A DNA stretch of 64,000 nt from Dyadobacter fermentans (GCF_019924045.1 NZ_JAHXBN010000001.1:124001-188000); one strand, 5' to 3'; shown: positions 34,161 through 43,735, counted from the first letter of the stretch. The notes: a model not told the origin generated them from the sequence alone. Numbers and translations are program-made.

Positions 34161-34206
34161 AAAACGGGCCGGATGCCGCACGCATCCGACCCGTTTTGCT
34201 TTTTTA
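34161..34206. terminator. Bidirectional terminator between the barrel gene and susD
   Basis: AAAACGGGCCGGATGC (34161-34176) pairs with GCATCCGACCCGTTTT (34182-34197), 16 bp with one mismatch and a 5-nt loop, followed by GCTTTTTT. Confidence 0.9.
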
Positions 34207-34223
34207 GCACATTTGGTACCGCA

Positions 34224-35684
34224 TTATTTTGCGAACCAAAGCTTCATTTTCATGTCATTCTTGCCTCCCTGGGCGGTGAGGGCCGCTGAAAAATTCTCAT
34301 AGTTCAGCGATTCTTCCGAGTTCGGGTAAGGCAGCCGCGTTGGAATGACGTTTTGATTGGTATTCAGTACAGGAGGTTTCAAATCGGGTATGCCGGTTCT
34401 GCGGAATTCGGTCCAGGCTTCGAGGCCCTGGCCGTACAACGCAATCCACTTTTGCTCCATAATCTGCGTAACACCCGCAGCGCCGGCCTTCAAAGCATTT
34501 GCAGTGAGGTATTCGGGGGAAACGGTCAGTTTGTACTGGGCAAACGAGGCTGTAATGGCATCGGTGTAGTTTTTGGCTACGTCGCCGGCGGCCGCAATTC
34601 CCTTGTAGGCAAATTCGCTTTTGAGAAACAGCAGCTCCGCATAGCTCATAATGACGCCCGGTGCAGTAGGCCCGGTGAAATAGCTGCCGACCCGCGAAGT
34701 GCTGTCGAGGCCCAGTTTTCCGGCTTGCGAGGAAGATAGCCCGTTAGGAACGCCGGTGTATTCATCTTTTAACACCGGTTTGTTGGCGTAAATAGGAAGG
34801 CGTGCATCCTTCAAATCTTTCATTTTGTTTACCAAAGTGGCGCTTACGCGGTGGTCATCGCGTGTTTTCCGGTTCACATTCACAGGATTCTGGTTGTTGG
34901 TCGCGTCCAGGTAATTGAGCTGAATATTCTCGGATACCGAAGTAATGACGGGATACTTGGCAGGATCGCTCAAAATCCGGGTGATTTCCGCCTTTACGTC
35001 GATGGGTGAATCGGCTTTGTCGATCATACGGCTCAGCACGCGCAGGCTCAGTGTGTTGGCAAATTTCTTCCACTTGGTAAGATCATTGTTGAAGAGAATA
35101 TCGCCCGCGATTGCCATACTTTTGTCGGTAGCGTTGATCGACTCCCCGGCCGATTTCAGCTCGGCTACGATGCCCGCGTAAACATCCTTTTGCTTATCAT
35201 ATTTAGGTAAAAGATTCCCTTCTAATCCCTGTAAGGCATCGGTGTAAGGGATATCGCCGTACACATCGCTGAGCAGCATGAATGCCCACGATCGTAAAAT
35301 CATCGCTACCGCCTGGTAGTTGGCGTTCCCCGATTCCTTGCCGATTTTGTAGATGCGCTGGTAGTCCGCCAAAGATTCCACGTACAAACCCTGCCAGGCC
35401 GCGGTGTATACGTCGCTGGAAACCGTATATTGGTCAATGTCCGTGTACTGAATCCGCGCCCAATGCTGTGAGTAGCCGTCGCCGATATCCATTCCGAGAG
35501 AGCCCCCCCAGTAAATATCGACCGCACTCTGGATTCCGTGAGGCAGGAACAGATCGGCGGTGCCGGTAGCCGCGCTGTTATTGTTGGTGTTGATCGTGTC
35601 GAAATCGCCGGTGCAGCTCGTTGCGCAGATGATCGGGAAGGAGAGCAGCGCCGAAATGCCCATTGAATATATTTTCTTTTTCAT
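34224..35684 (-). CDS. SusD/RagB-like surface nutrient-binding lipoprotein
   Basis: A 486-residue lipoprotein with signal and Cys in IICATSCTGDF, then DFDTINTNNNSA, common in SusD-like family 2. TPR-like helices are visible (AAWQGLYVESLADYQRIY, AVAMILRSWAFMLLSDVYGD, IPYTDALQG), with a late QIMEQKWIALYGQGLEAWTE and FRRTGIPDL. It would sit on the outer-membrane surface and lid the SusC-like porin. It lies 17 bases after the SusC gene and ends at the shared terminator. There is no linked glycosidase or regulator, so this is an orphan pair; the ligand could be a glycan, a peptide or something else. Confidence 0.95.
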   Translation of the reverse strand: MKKKIYSMGISALLSFPIICATSCTGDFDTINTNNNSAATGTADLFLPHGIQSAVDIYWGGSLGMDIGDGYSQHWARIQYTDIDQYTVSSDVYTAAWQGLYVESLADYQRIYKIGKESGNANYQAVAMILRSWAFMLLSDVYGDIPYTDALQGLEGNLLPKYDKQKDVYAGIVAELKSAGESINATDKSMAIAGDILFNNDLTKWKKFANTLSLRVLSRMIDKADSPIDVKAEITRILSDPAKYPVITSVSENIQLNYLDATNNQNPVNVNRKTRDDHRVSATLVNKMKDLKDARLPIYANKPVLKDEYTGVPNGLSSSQAGKLGLDSTSRVGSYFTGPTAPGVIMSYAELLFLKSEFAYKGIAAAGDVAKNYTDAITASFAQYKLTVSPEYLTANALKAGAAGVTQIMEQKWIALYGQGLEAWTEFRRTGIPDLKPPVLNTNQNVIPTRLPYPNSEESLNYENFSAALTAQGGKNDMKMKLWFAK

Positions 35685-35701
35685 CGTCTCGAAGAATTAG
35701 C

Positions 35702-38700
35702 CTATAAATTGAAACTGATATTGAAGCCCATAGTTTTGGTAGTCGGGATTTGCCCGTTTTCGATCCCCTGCAAATTACCGTCGTTGTAATAGCTTGTTTC
35801 GGGGTCGATATGCGGCAGGTTGCTCTTCAACAGCGCCAGGTTGCGTCCGACGATGGAGATAGCGATGTCGCGGAACGGCAGTTTGTTGAAAACCTTTCCG
35901 GAAATCATGTAGGTAAGTTTTACCTCCCGCAATTTGATGTAGCTCGCGTCGAAAATGGTGTTTTCGTTGTTGGTCAGCAGGTAATATTTGTGATGGTATT
36001 CCTCCGACGAAATACGCTTCTCGTTAGGCACATACTCAGGCGAGGCCGAAGTACCGATATTCACCACACCTTGTCCTACCACGCCGTCCTCGCGGCCGAA
36101 GGTGGTTTCTTTCAATACGCCGGTATACCTGCCGATATTGATCGATTGCGAGAAAATGTCGCCGCCCTGTTTCATGTCAATGAGGGTGCTGAGCGAGAAT
36201 CCTTTGTAGGTAAACGTATTGGAAATACCACCGATCCAATCGGGTGTGAAGCTGCCGAGCACCCGGCTTACCGGGTCGATCATCGGATATCCCTGGCTGT
36301 CGTAGACGATCTGGCCATCCGGCGCGCGCAAAAAGCCTTTGCCAAAGAAGGTACCATACGGCTGGCCTACCCGTGCTTCCACCGACAACCCCCGGAAACT
36401 ATTGGTCGATGTCGCCTGGGTCAATGCATTGTAGCTGGTATTCAGCTGATAGGTAGTAAGCCCGCCATCCAGCGCTACCACCTTGTTGTTGTTCTTAGCC
36501 CAGTTTATCCCGATGTCCCATGAAAATTTGTCGAGCTTCACAGGTGTGGCGGTGAGTTGGATTTCGATTCCCGAGTTTTTGATCTTACCTGCATTCAGCA
36601 ACTTGGAAAGAAACCCGGTCGCATTGGAAATGTTGACGTCCAGAATTTGGTTTTTAGAAACCTTGTTGTAGTAAGTAACGTCGAGACCCACACGGTTTTG
36701 CCACAGCCGGATATCCGCACCAATTTCGTAGGAGGATGTGATTTCCGTTTTCAGGTTGGCATTCAGCATCGCGTTGTTCTCGGAGAGGCTTGGCGTACTT
36801 CCCCACGCGTTTTCGTATTTGTACGTGCTCACCAAGCGATACGGATCGGTATCATTTCCTACCTGGGCCACGCCTGCGCGCAGTTTTGCAAAAGACAGAA
36901 CCGACGATTTGATATCAAACATATCCGTCACGATCGCGCTCACCGCCGCGGAAGGGTAGAAATAGGAACGGTTATTGGACGGCAATGTGCTCGACCAGTC
37001 GTTGCGAGCGGTCAGATCCAGGAAGAGGTAATTCCGGAAGCCAAGGTTAGCGGCTGCATAAAGGCTGTTAACGGTCTTTTTGATATAACTGTTTTCACCC
37101 ACGAGCTTCTGACGGGAGTTTCCGAAGTTGTATACGCGCGGAATGGCTAGCTCGGTCGCACCCATGTAGTTGCGTTGCGCGTAGTTGGTGCGATGGTTTC
37201 CACCGATGTTAGCCGTAATATCGAAATCCCCGAATTTATGGGTGGCATTGAGCAGGAAGTCCGAGTTGGACTCGCGGACGAATATCTGCTCCTCATTATA
37301 AGCGTCGTAAAGCGCTGAGGTACCGATGATCGCCTGGCGCGCTGCGCTTTTGGTCTTGCGGCGGTCTTCGTAGAAATCGGTACCAGTTCGCGCGGTGAGC
37401 GAAAGCCAACCGGTGAACTTGTAGGTGGCCGAGAAATTGCCGTAAAGCCGGTCTTTTTCATTGGCCCGGGTGCTTTCGTTCAGCAGGTAGTAAGGGTTTG
37501 TCCAGTAGTTGTCGTTCCAGTTGTATTGGTAAATGCTGCCCGGCTTTTTGTAGGATTTCAGCTTATCCATATCCACCTGGCGACCAAACCATATGAAGTA
37601 GAGGCCGAAGTTGTTACGGTTATCGGAGCCGTCCTTGACATAATTTCCTGTTGCACGGATACTTAGTTTGCTGGTAAGGTTCCAGCCTGCATTCAGGGAA
37701 ACAGTCCGCCGCTTGTAGTTGGTATTAGGCAAAATACCGGTTTGATCCAGGTTTGTAAATGCGAGCCGGAAATCCGCTTTGTCGCTGGAACCTGTTACGG
37801 CAACGCTGTTGGTAAAGGTCCTGCCGGTTTCATAGAACTTGTCCACATTGTCGGGGTGTGCAATCCACGGTGTGGGCGTTCTGGTGCCATCCGCCGCGAT
37901 GGGCGAATCGAATTGTGGAATGAGACGTCCATCAAGTCTGGGTCCCCAACTTTCGTCCACGCCGTCGCCCTTGCCACCGCCTTTGCCATCCACGTAAGTA
38001 AACTGCCCCGCAGCGCCCTGGCCGTATTCGTTTTGCCATTCAGGCAATCTGAACGGACTTTCGAATGCCGTATTGGAATTGACCGAAACACCAATCCCTT
38101 TCGTGCCCTTACCACTTTTGGTCGTGATCAAAACGACACCATTCGCACCCCTCGATCCGTAGAGCGCCGCCGCGCTTGGTCCCTTCAGCACGTTGATCGA
38201 CTCCACGTCGTCCGGGTTAATCGCTGCGGCTGCATTGCCGTAATCGATACCTGTGCCGGAGCCGAAGTTGCTGTTATCCACCGGTACACCGTCCACTACA
38301 AACAGCGGCTGGTTGTTGCTGCCGATCGAGCTCGCCCCGCGAATGATCATCCTCGACGAGGAACCCGGTGCCCCGTTGGAATTGGTCACCTGCACACCTG
38401 CGAGCCGACCCGAGAGCGAGTTAACCAAGTTGGTCTCCCGCGCTTGGGTGAGGGTTTTGCCGCTTACTTCCTGCACGGCATAGCCCAACGCCTTCTTTTC
38501 ACGGGCGATACCAAGTGCCGTTACGACGATCTCGTTAAACTGCGTCGCGTCGTTTTCGAGCATGATGTCGAATACGGTTTTCGAGCCGACGGGGATTTCC
38601 AATGTTTTGTAGCCGATAAACGAAATAACGAGGGTTGCATTGGCCGGTGCACTGAGGGTGAAGTCGCCGTTGCTATCCGTGGTGCTGCCGCGGCTCGTGC

Positions 38701-38839
38701 CCTTGATGAGGATGCTGGCACCGGGAAGGTACCCGTCGACCGATTGCACTTTGCCTTTGATGCTCAGGTCTTGTGCAAAACCTGCTCCGGCGAGGAACAG
38801 CAAGACCCATAAGAAGCCTAATGTAAAGACTTTCTTCAT
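35702..38839 (-). CDS. SusC/RagA-like TonB-dependent outer-membrane transporter
   Basis: A 1045-residue protein with signal peptide (KKVFTLGFLWVLLFLAGAGFA), an N-terminal carboxypeptidase-like extension (IKGKVQSVDGYLPGASILIKG), the TonB-box-like ATQFNEIVVTALG, and a plug domain with RMIIRGASSIGSNNQPLFVV, DGVPVDNSNFG and LKGPSAAALYGSRGANGVVL. The rest is a 22-strand barrel ending MGFNISFNL with a terminal aromatic/Leu signature. It imports a large ligand with energy from TonB, working with the SusD partner just downstream. Its AT-rich upstream region (38840-39000) probably holds the promoter, but I cannot place it exactly. Confidence 0.95.
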   Translation of the reverse strand: MKKVFTLGFLWVLLFLAGAGFAQDLSIKGKVQSVDGYLPGASILIKGTSRGSTTDSNGDFTLSAPANATLVISFIGYKTLEIPVGSKTVFDIMLENDATQFNEIVVTALGIAREKKALGYAVQEVSGKTLTQARETNLVNSLSGRLAGVQVTNSNGAPGSSSRMIIRGASSIGSNNQPLFVVDGVPVDNSNFGSGTGIDYGNAAAAINPDDVESINVLKGPSAAALYGSRGANGVVLITTKSGKGTKGIGVSVNSNTAFESPFRLPEWQNEYGQGAAGQFTYVDGKGGGKGDGVDESWGPRLDGRLIPQFDSPIAADGTRTPTPWIAHPDNVDKFYETGRTFTNSVAVTGSSDKADFRLAFTNLDQTGILPNTNYKRRTVSLNAGWNLTSKLSIRATGNYVKDGSDNRNNFGLYFIWFGRQVDMDKLKSYKKPGSIYQYNWNDNYWTNPYYLLNESTRANEKDRLYGNFSATYKFTGWLSLTARTGTDFYEDRRKTKSAARQAIIGTSALYDAYNEEQIFVRESNSDFLLNATHKFGDFDITANIGGNHRTNYAQRNYMGATELAIPRVYNFGNSRQKLVGENSYIKKTVNSLYAAANLGFRNYLFLDLTARNDWSSTLPSNNRSYFYPSAAVSAIVTDMFDIKSSVLSFAKLRAGVAQVGNDTDPYRLVSTYKYENAWGSTPSLSENNAMLNANLKTEITSSYEIGADIRLWQNRVGLDVTYYNKVSKNQILDVNISNATGFLSKLLNAGKIKNSGIEIQLTATPVKLDKFSWDIGINWAKNNNKVVALDGGLTTYQLNTSYNALTQATSTNSFRGLSVEARVGQPYGTFFGKGFLRAPDGQIVYDSQGYPMIDPVSRVLGSFTPDWIGGISNTFTYKGFSLSTLIDMKQGGDIFSQSINIGRYTGVLKETTFGREDGVVGQGVVNIGTSASPEYVPNEKRISSEEYHHKYYLLTNNENTIFDASYIKLREVKLTYMISGKVFNKLPFRDIAISIVGRNLALLKSNLPHIDPETSYYNDGNLQGIENGQIPTTKTMGFNISFNL

Positions 38840-39214
38840 AATTGATTAAGTAATGGAGTGAAACAGTTAGGTAACCTAATTAAAAACAGAAGAATCTTCT
38901 ATTTTTAATTAATTTCAAAAAATATCTGTTTGAGAAAAAATGTTTTAATGAAATATTCGTCGATCAAAGTGATTTTATTTAAAATTTAATATTTTTAAAA
39001 TAGATGTTTATATAAAGTTACACGGAGCGGCAACTGGCTGAGGGTGAGGACTGCGGGTGGCGGGCGTGTCCGGCTGCGGCGCTAATTCGCCGGCGAGGCC
39101 TGCATTTAGGGGTATTATTGAAAGTAAGCGGCGTTTGAATTGCTATATTTGCATTCTGTTCAAAATGAGCGGCCCTGTGCCGTTCACATTCGCATATTTC
39201 GAATATAGCTTTAA
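38840..39214. other. Divergent intergenic region between susC-like gene and thrA
   Basis: A gap of 375 bp with no credible gene. From 38840 to about 39010 it is strongly AT-rich and should contain the susC promoter on the minus strand. From 39010 to 39110 it is GC-rich without clear structure. A thrA promoter element lies at 39144-39151. There is no heptad array here. Confidence 0.6.
39144..39151 (+). promoter_or_regulatory. -7 element upstream of thrA
   Basis: TATATTTG matches TAnnTTTG exactly, about 63 bp before the thrA ATG. An ATTG lies 23 bp upstream as a weak -33 box. The leader shows no obvious Thr/Ile-rich attenuator peptide. Confidence 0.5.
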
Positions 39215-41671
39215 ATGAAGGTTCTTAAATTTGGCGGCACCTCTGTCGGATCGGTCGACAGTATCAAAACGGTAATCAGTATCCTCGAAGAAAATCTGTC
39301 AAAAGGCGAGCGTATCACGGTCGTTTTTTCTGCCATGGGCGGGGTCACGAACAGGCTCATCGAAATCGGGAAAATGGCAGCCGCCGGCAATACGGAATAT
39401 GTCGAATTTTTGAAGGGCGTGGAAGAAAGGCATTTCGCGGTCGTGCGCGGACTGATCCCGGTAAAGAACCAGAGCAGCACATTTGCAGCTGTACGTGGCC
39501 TATTCAACGAACTGGAAGACATTCTTCGGGGTGTCTCCTGGATCCGCGAGCTCTCCGAGCGCACGCTCGATCTCATTATGAGCTTCGGCGAGCGCCTTTC
39601 GACGCTGGTGATCACCGAAATTCTCAAAAGCAAAGGCGTCGCCGCGGAGTTCTGCGACGCGCGCCAGGTGATCCGCACCAATGCCACCTACGGTATGGGG
39701 GATGTCAATTTTGAAGTTACCAATCATTTAATATTAGAGCATTTCGCGAAAAGCCCGGCGCTGCAATGTGTCACGGGGTTCATCGCATCTACGGCCGAAG
39801 GCGTCACCACGACACTCGGCCGGGGCGGTTCCGATTACACGGCATCCATCCTGGGTGCCGCGCTGGAAGCCGACTCGATCGAAATCTGGACGGACGTCGA
39901 CGGCATGATGACTGCCGACCCGCGCAAAGTAGCTAATGCGTTCACGATTCCGTCCATTTCCTATGCGGAAGCGATGGAACTGTCGCATTTTGGCGCGAAG
40001 GTGATTTACCCGCCCAGCTTGCAGCCGGCATTTGCCAAGAACATCACGTTGAAAGTGCTCAATACTTTCAATACGGCTTTTGAAGGAACATTCGTTCAGA
40101 AATCTGCTAACGGTAAGGAGTATGTGATCACCGGGATTTCGTCGATTGACGAGATCGCGCTTGTGAATATCCAGGGCAGCGGGATGATCGGCGTTGCCGG
40201 TATTTCCGGGCGTTTGTTTACCGCACTATCCAACAATGCGATCAGCGTGATCCTCATTTCACAGGCGTCCTCGGAGCATTCGATCTGTTTCTCTATTGAT
40301 CCGAAGAATGCGCAAAAGGCGATTGACGTGCTCGAAAAAGAGTTTGCGACGGAAATCGGGCTAGGCCATATCGATGGGATTTCCGTGGAGAAAAACCTGT
40401 CAATCGTCGCGATTGTGGGCGAGGGGATGAAGAAGAACACCGGTATTTCGGGTAAGCTGTTCTCGGCTTTGGGTAAAAACGGTATCAACGTTGTAGCCAC
40501 GGCACAAGGCTCTTCGGAGTTGAATATCTCAGTGGTTATCTCCAAAAGCGACCTTTCCAAAGCGCTGAACGCGATTCACGGCGTATTCTTCCAATCGGAA
40601 ACGCGCTCGCTGAACCTGTTTATTGTAGGGGTAGGATTGATTGGCGGCACGCTGATCGAGCAGATCCGAAATCAGACCCAGTATCTGCGCGAAGAGAAGT
40701 TGCTCAATCTGAACATTGCCGGTTTGTCCAATACCAAAAAAATGCTCCTTGACCCGGACGGCATTAAACCCGAAAACTGGCGCGACCGCGTGATGGACGA
40801 AGGCGTGAAAACGAGCCTGCCCGCATTCGTGCAGCGCATGATCGAGCTCAACCTCCCGAACAGCGTTTTTGTGGATTGTACTTCGGATAAAGACATAGTG
40901 CAATACTACCACATGCTGCTTGACGCGAGTATCAGCGTGGTAACGCCCAATAAAGTGGCCAACTCGGGCAGTTATTCGGAGTACATTGCATTGCAACGCA
41001 CCGCATTGCAGCGCGGCGTGAAGTTTCTGTACGAAACCAACGTCGGTGCCGGTCTGCCGATTATCAACACCATCCAGGGGTTAATGGCGAGCGGCGATAA
41101 ATTCCTGAAAATCGAAGCGATCCTTTCGGGAACGCTATCCTATATATTCAATAATTTCGGTGGCGACAACCGCTTTGTGGATGTGGTGAAAGAAGCCAAG
41201 GCCAAAGGCTTCACCGAACCCGACCCACGCGACGACCTCAGTGGCGCCGACGTAGGTCGTAAAATCCTGATCCTTTCGCGGGAAGTAGGCGTGGCATTGG
41301 AACCCGAAGAAGTTAAAATCTCGCAAATACTGCCAGGCAACTGCCTGAATGCGCCAACAGTGGATGCATTCTTCGAAGAACTGGAAATTTCCAACGCATT
41401 CTTCGCCGATATGCAATCGTCGGCGGAAGCCAAAGGAGAGAAACTGCGCTATATTGCGACGCTTGAAAACGGCAAGGCCACCATCGAGCTTAAAACCGTG
41501 GACGCCTCGCATCCGTTTTACACGCTTTCGGGCAGCGACAATATCGTGTCCTTCACCACGGAGCGTTACAAAGATCGCCCGCTCGTGATCAAAGGCCCGG
41601 GCGCCGGCGCCGAAGTGACAGCGTCGGGCGTGTTTGCGGACATCATGAGTATCAGTAGCTATTTGGGATAG
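39215..41671 (+). CDS. thrA: Bifunctional aspartate kinase / homoserine dehydrogenase
   Basis: An 818-residue fusion enzyme for two steps from aspartate to homoserine. Residues 1-290 or so are the kinase (MKVLKFGGTSVGSV, FGERLSTLVI, LGRGGSDYTASI, EIWTDVDGMMTADPR). About 310-460 holds two ACT domains for threonine feedback (GVAGISGRLFTALSNNAISV and NTGISGKLFSALGKNGINVV). From about 465 comes homoserine dehydrogenase: Rossmann LFIVGVGLIGGTLIEQI, SVVTPNKVANSG, LFYETNVGAG-like KFLYETNVGAGLPIINT and DDLSGADVGRKILILSREVG. Length and order match E. coli ThrA. It should lead a thr operon, but a two-gene module intervenes before thrB. Confidence 0.97.
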   Translation: MKVLKFGGTSVGSVDSIKTVISILEENLSKGERITVVFSAMGGVTNRLIEIGKMAAAGNTEYVEFLKGVEERHFAVVRGLIPVKNQSSTFAAVRGLFNELEDILRGVSWIRELSERTLDLIMSFGERLSTLVITEILKSKGVAAEFCDARQVIRTNATYGMGDVNFEVTNHLILEHFAKSPALQCVTGFIASTAEGVTTTLGRGGSDYTASILGAALEADSIEIWTDVDGMMTADPRKVANAFTIPSISYAEAMELSHFGAKVIYPPSLQPAFAKNITLKVLNTFNTAFEGTFVQKSANGKEYVITGISSIDEIALVNIQGSGMIGVAGISGRLFTALSNNAISVILISQASSEHSICFSIDPKNAQKAIDVLEKEFATEIGLGHIDGISVEKNLSIVAIVGEGMKKNTGISGKLFSALGKNGINVVATAQGSSELNISVVISKSDLSKALNAIHGVFFQSETRSLNLFIVGVGLIGGTLIEQIRNQTQYLREEKLLNLNIAGLSNTKKMLLDPDGIKPENWRDRVMDEGVKTSLPAFVQRMIELNLPNSVFVDCTSDKDIVQYYHMLLDASISVVTPNKVANSGSYSEYIALQRTALQRGVKFLYETNVGAGLPIINTIQGLMASGDKFLKIEAILSGTLSYIFNNFGGDNRFVDVVKEAKAKGFTEPDPRDDLSGADVGRKILILSREVGVALEPEEVKISQILPGNCLNAPTVDAFFEELEISNAFFADMQSSAEAKGEKLRYIATLENGKATIELKTVDASHPFYTLSGSDNIVSFTTERYKDRPLVIKGPGAGAEVTASGVFADIMSISSYLG

Positions 41672-41713
41672 AAGGAGTTAAATTGCTGGTGTTATTCTGA
41701 ACCATTTCAAGCG

Positions 41714-42052
41714 ATGAGCGACAGGAAAGTACCGGAATCGATAGCAGGGCTGGCGAAGGAGTTCGCGGAGGGCATTCGTGGGCTTTATGGCAACAGGTTG
41801 GATAAGGTGGTACTTTTCGGGTCCTACGCACGCGGCGAGCAGCACCAGGAGTCGGATGTGGATTTTTTGGTGGTTTTGAATGATGAAAGTATAAATGCAT
41901 TTGCGGAAATAAGTCGAATGTCCGGCATTAGTGCCGAGATTGGCCTAAAATATAATTTTTGGATATCAACGGTTCCTATTTCGATAAACAGGCTGCTTCA
42001 CGGCGAGGCGGAATTGGCAATTAATGTTCGTAAAGAAGGAATCGTTGTATGA
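41714..42052 (+). CDS. MNT-type nucleotidyltransferase (MntA-like antitoxin candidate)
   Basis: A 112-residue protein with the minimal nucleotidyltransferase signature: G36-S37 in VVLFGSYARGEQ and D48-x-D50 in ESDVDFLVVL. In characterised MntA/HepT systems such a protein modifies and silences its HEPN partner by adding AMP groups. The downstream HEPN gene overlaps by four bases (ATGA), so the two are translationally coupled. It starts 42 bp after thrA and lies within what should be the thrA-thrB junction. Whether the pair is an active toxin-antitoxin system is not shown by sequence alone. Confidence 0.85.
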   Translation: MSDRKVPESIAGLAKEFAEGIRGLYGNRLDKVVLFGSYARGEQHQESDVDFLVVLNDESINAFAEISRMSGISAEIGLKYNFWISTVPISINRLLHGEAELAINVRKEGIVV

Positions 42053-42441
42053 CAGCACTTACCGCAGGCCGGATTATGAAAAAGGCTGCGGATTGTTTGG
42101 AGGTTAGTAGGGAAGATTTCGAACGCCATTTGTTTGAAGCGTGCGTAAATCGGGCTTACTATTCGATGTTCCATTCAATCCATGCATTATTGTTCATTTC
42201 AGGAGATCATGCGAAAACGCATGCCGGGGCTCACAATAGATTTAGAGAACTCTTCGTAAAAACGGGTTTGATGGACATTTCGCTTAGCATCAGGCTCCAA
42301 AGAACTTTTGAGAAAAGGCAATTTAGCGACTACGACTATGACGAGATAACGGAAAGTGAAGCATTTGAATCAGTTGGTGATGCTACGTACTTCTTCGAAA
42401 CAGTAGTCCGATATTTAAAAGAAAACAACCACTTACAGTGA
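42049..42441 (+). CDS. HEPN domain protein (toxin candidate partner of MNT)
   Basis: A 130-residue helical protein with the PF05168-like HEPN pattern: CVNRAYYSMFHSIHALLF (R35 to H42 fits the loose R-x4-6-H signature), THAGAHNRFRELFVKTG, and RTFEKRQFSDYDYDEITESE. The late RNxxxH ribonuclease motif of HepT toxins is not evident, so activity is uncertain and another role, such as substrate binding for the nucleotidyltransferase, is possible. Its stop overlaps the GTG start of thrB (GTGA at 42438-42441), tying thrB translation to this gene. Confidence 0.85.
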   Translation: MTALTAGRIMKKAADCLEVSREDFERHLFEACVNRAYYSMFHSIHALLFISGDHAKTHAGAHNRFRELFVKTGLMDISLSIRLQRTFEKRQFSDYDYDEITESEAFESVGDATYFFETVVRYLKENNHLQ

Positions 42442-43367
42442 ATTCAGTAAAAGCTTTTGCGCCGGCGACAGTCGCTAATGTGTCGTGTGGGTTTGATATT
42501 TTCGGGTTTGCTATCCAGGAGCCGGGGGATACCGTTGAGTTGTACAAGCGGGACGAGCCGGGAATTGTTATTACCGACATTACGGGCGACGAAGGACGGC
42601 TGCCCCGCCAGGCGGAGAAGAATTCTGTGACCGTGGTGATGCTTGCCCTGCTGAAACACCTGGGCATCAAAGACCTGGGCTGCGAAGTGGTACTGCGTAA
42701 AAATATGCCATTAGGCAGTGGAATGGGTTCCAGCGCTGCCAGTGCCGTGGCGGGCGTGGTGGCGATGAATGAGCTGTTGGGTAACCCGTTGAGCCGTAAA
42801 GAATTGCTGCCGTTTGCGATGGAAGGCGAGCGCATTGCATCCGGTTCTGCACATGCGGACAATGTGGGGCCGTCGCTTTTGGGCGGCTTTGTCGTAATTC
42901 GTAGCTATAATCCGCTGGATATCTTTACTATACCGGTTCCCGATGACCTGTATTGCACACTTGTACATCCGGATATCGAGATCAATACCAAAGATGCCCG
43001 TTTCATTTTGCGCAACGAGGTTTCCCTGAAAAATACAATTGCTCAAATGGGCAATGTGGCAGGTCTGGTAGCCGGACTGATGAAAGCGGATTATGACCTG
43101 ATCAGCCGCTCGATGGTGGATGTGATCATCGAACCCGTCCGTTCGATCCTGATTCCTGAATTCAGGGATGTGAAGCAGGCGGCTATTTCCAATGGTGCAC
43201 TGGGATGCAGCATTTCGGGGGCCGGGCCGTCGATGTTCGCGCTCAGCCGCGGCATTGAAAACGCGCAGAATGCCGGAAAAGCCATGCAGGAGCGGTTTGC
43301 GAGCGCGGGAATTGAATCGGCGGTGCATGTGTCGGGCATTAACCAGGGTGGGGCTGTTGTTTTGTGA
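42438..43367 (+). CDS. thrB: Homoserine kinase
   Basis: A 309-residue GHMP kinase starting with GTG inside the end of the HEPN gene. Family motifs are present: VKAFAPATVANVSCGFDIFG at the N-terminus, the ATP loop LGSGMGSSAASAVAGV near residue 92, ASGSAHADNVGPSLLGGFV, and a C-terminal GCSISGAGPSMFALS. It phosphorylates homoserine for threonine synthesis. thrC does not follow; instead a repeat-rich gap and an IscA-like gene come next. The GTG start and the overlap suggest that thrB expression depends on ribosomes arriving from the MNT/HEPN pair. Confidence 0.95.
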   Translation: MNSVKAFAPATVANVSCGFDIFGFAIQEPGDTVELYKRDEPGIVITDITGDEGRLPRQAEKNSVTVVMLALLKHLGIKDLGCEVVLRKNMPLGSGMGSSAASAVAGVVAMNELLGNPLSRKELLPFAMEGERIASGSAHADNVGPSLLGGFVVIRSYNPLDIFTIPVPDDLYCTLVHPDIEINTKDARFILRNEVSLKNTIAQMGNVAGLVAGLMKADYDLISRSMVDVIIEPVRSILIPEFRDVKQAAISNGALGCSISGAGPSMFALSRGIENAQNAGKAMQERFASAGIESAVHVSGINQGGAVVL

Positions 43368-43389
43368 ATGATCCGCCGTGGAACGGGGA

Positions 43390-43418
43390 ATGATTGAATG
43401 ATTGAATGATTGAATGAG
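43390..43418. repeat. 8-bp tandem repeat TGATTGAA
   Basis: Three and a half direct copies of TGATTGAA lie just after thrB. A related TGAATGATTGAATGG occurs at 54744-54758 next to the decamer array. It is direct, not inverted. Confidence 0.8.
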
Positions 43419-43427
43419 CCGCGGATA

Positions 43428-43615
43428 ATGCCGTTAGGCATGTAACATAGGTAGCAAAAATGCGGCTTTGCAATGTCACACAATGCCCTTGGGCATGTAA
43501 CAACAAGGCATCGTCGTGACCCGTGCGGCATCTGTTGTTGCATCCCTGACGGGATTTCGATGACGGCGTACGGCTTTATGGTTACCAATATTACATCGCT
43601 ACGCGATTTTTTTGA
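43428..43615. repeat. Non-coding small-hairpin element after thrB
   Basis: Within the 368-bp gap after thrB are three short hairpins: ATGCC-GTTA-GGCAT (43428-43441), ATGCCC-TT-GGGCAT (43483-43496) and ATCCC-TGAC-GGGAT (43542-43555). The first two are followed by the same TGTAACA string. I recall similar TGCC..GGCATGTAACA units dispersed in Bacteroidota genomes, which would make this a REP-like element. No ORF here is convincing. The remainder to 43735 is AT-rich leader for the IscA-like gene. Confidence 0.6.
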
Positions 43616-43735
43616 AATCGCTGCTGGCTGTGGACACTGATCAGGGAATGAATGAATTGTGCGTTTTTGAGTAAAATGTGAACTTTCAGGTTCGGTTAAA
43701 ACGTTAATTTGGGCAGGTAATAAAACATTAGAAAA

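Noticed and set aside
37742..38812. 356-codon plus-strand open frame
   Set aside because: It lies wholly antisense to the SusC-like gene, whose plug and barrel motifs are clear; the antisense product is Cys/Arg/His-rich with no recognisable domain.
43091..43588. 165-codon minus-strand frame over thrB end and repeats
   Set aside because: It spans the coding end of thrB in antisense and the hairpin repeat region, and has low-quality composition.
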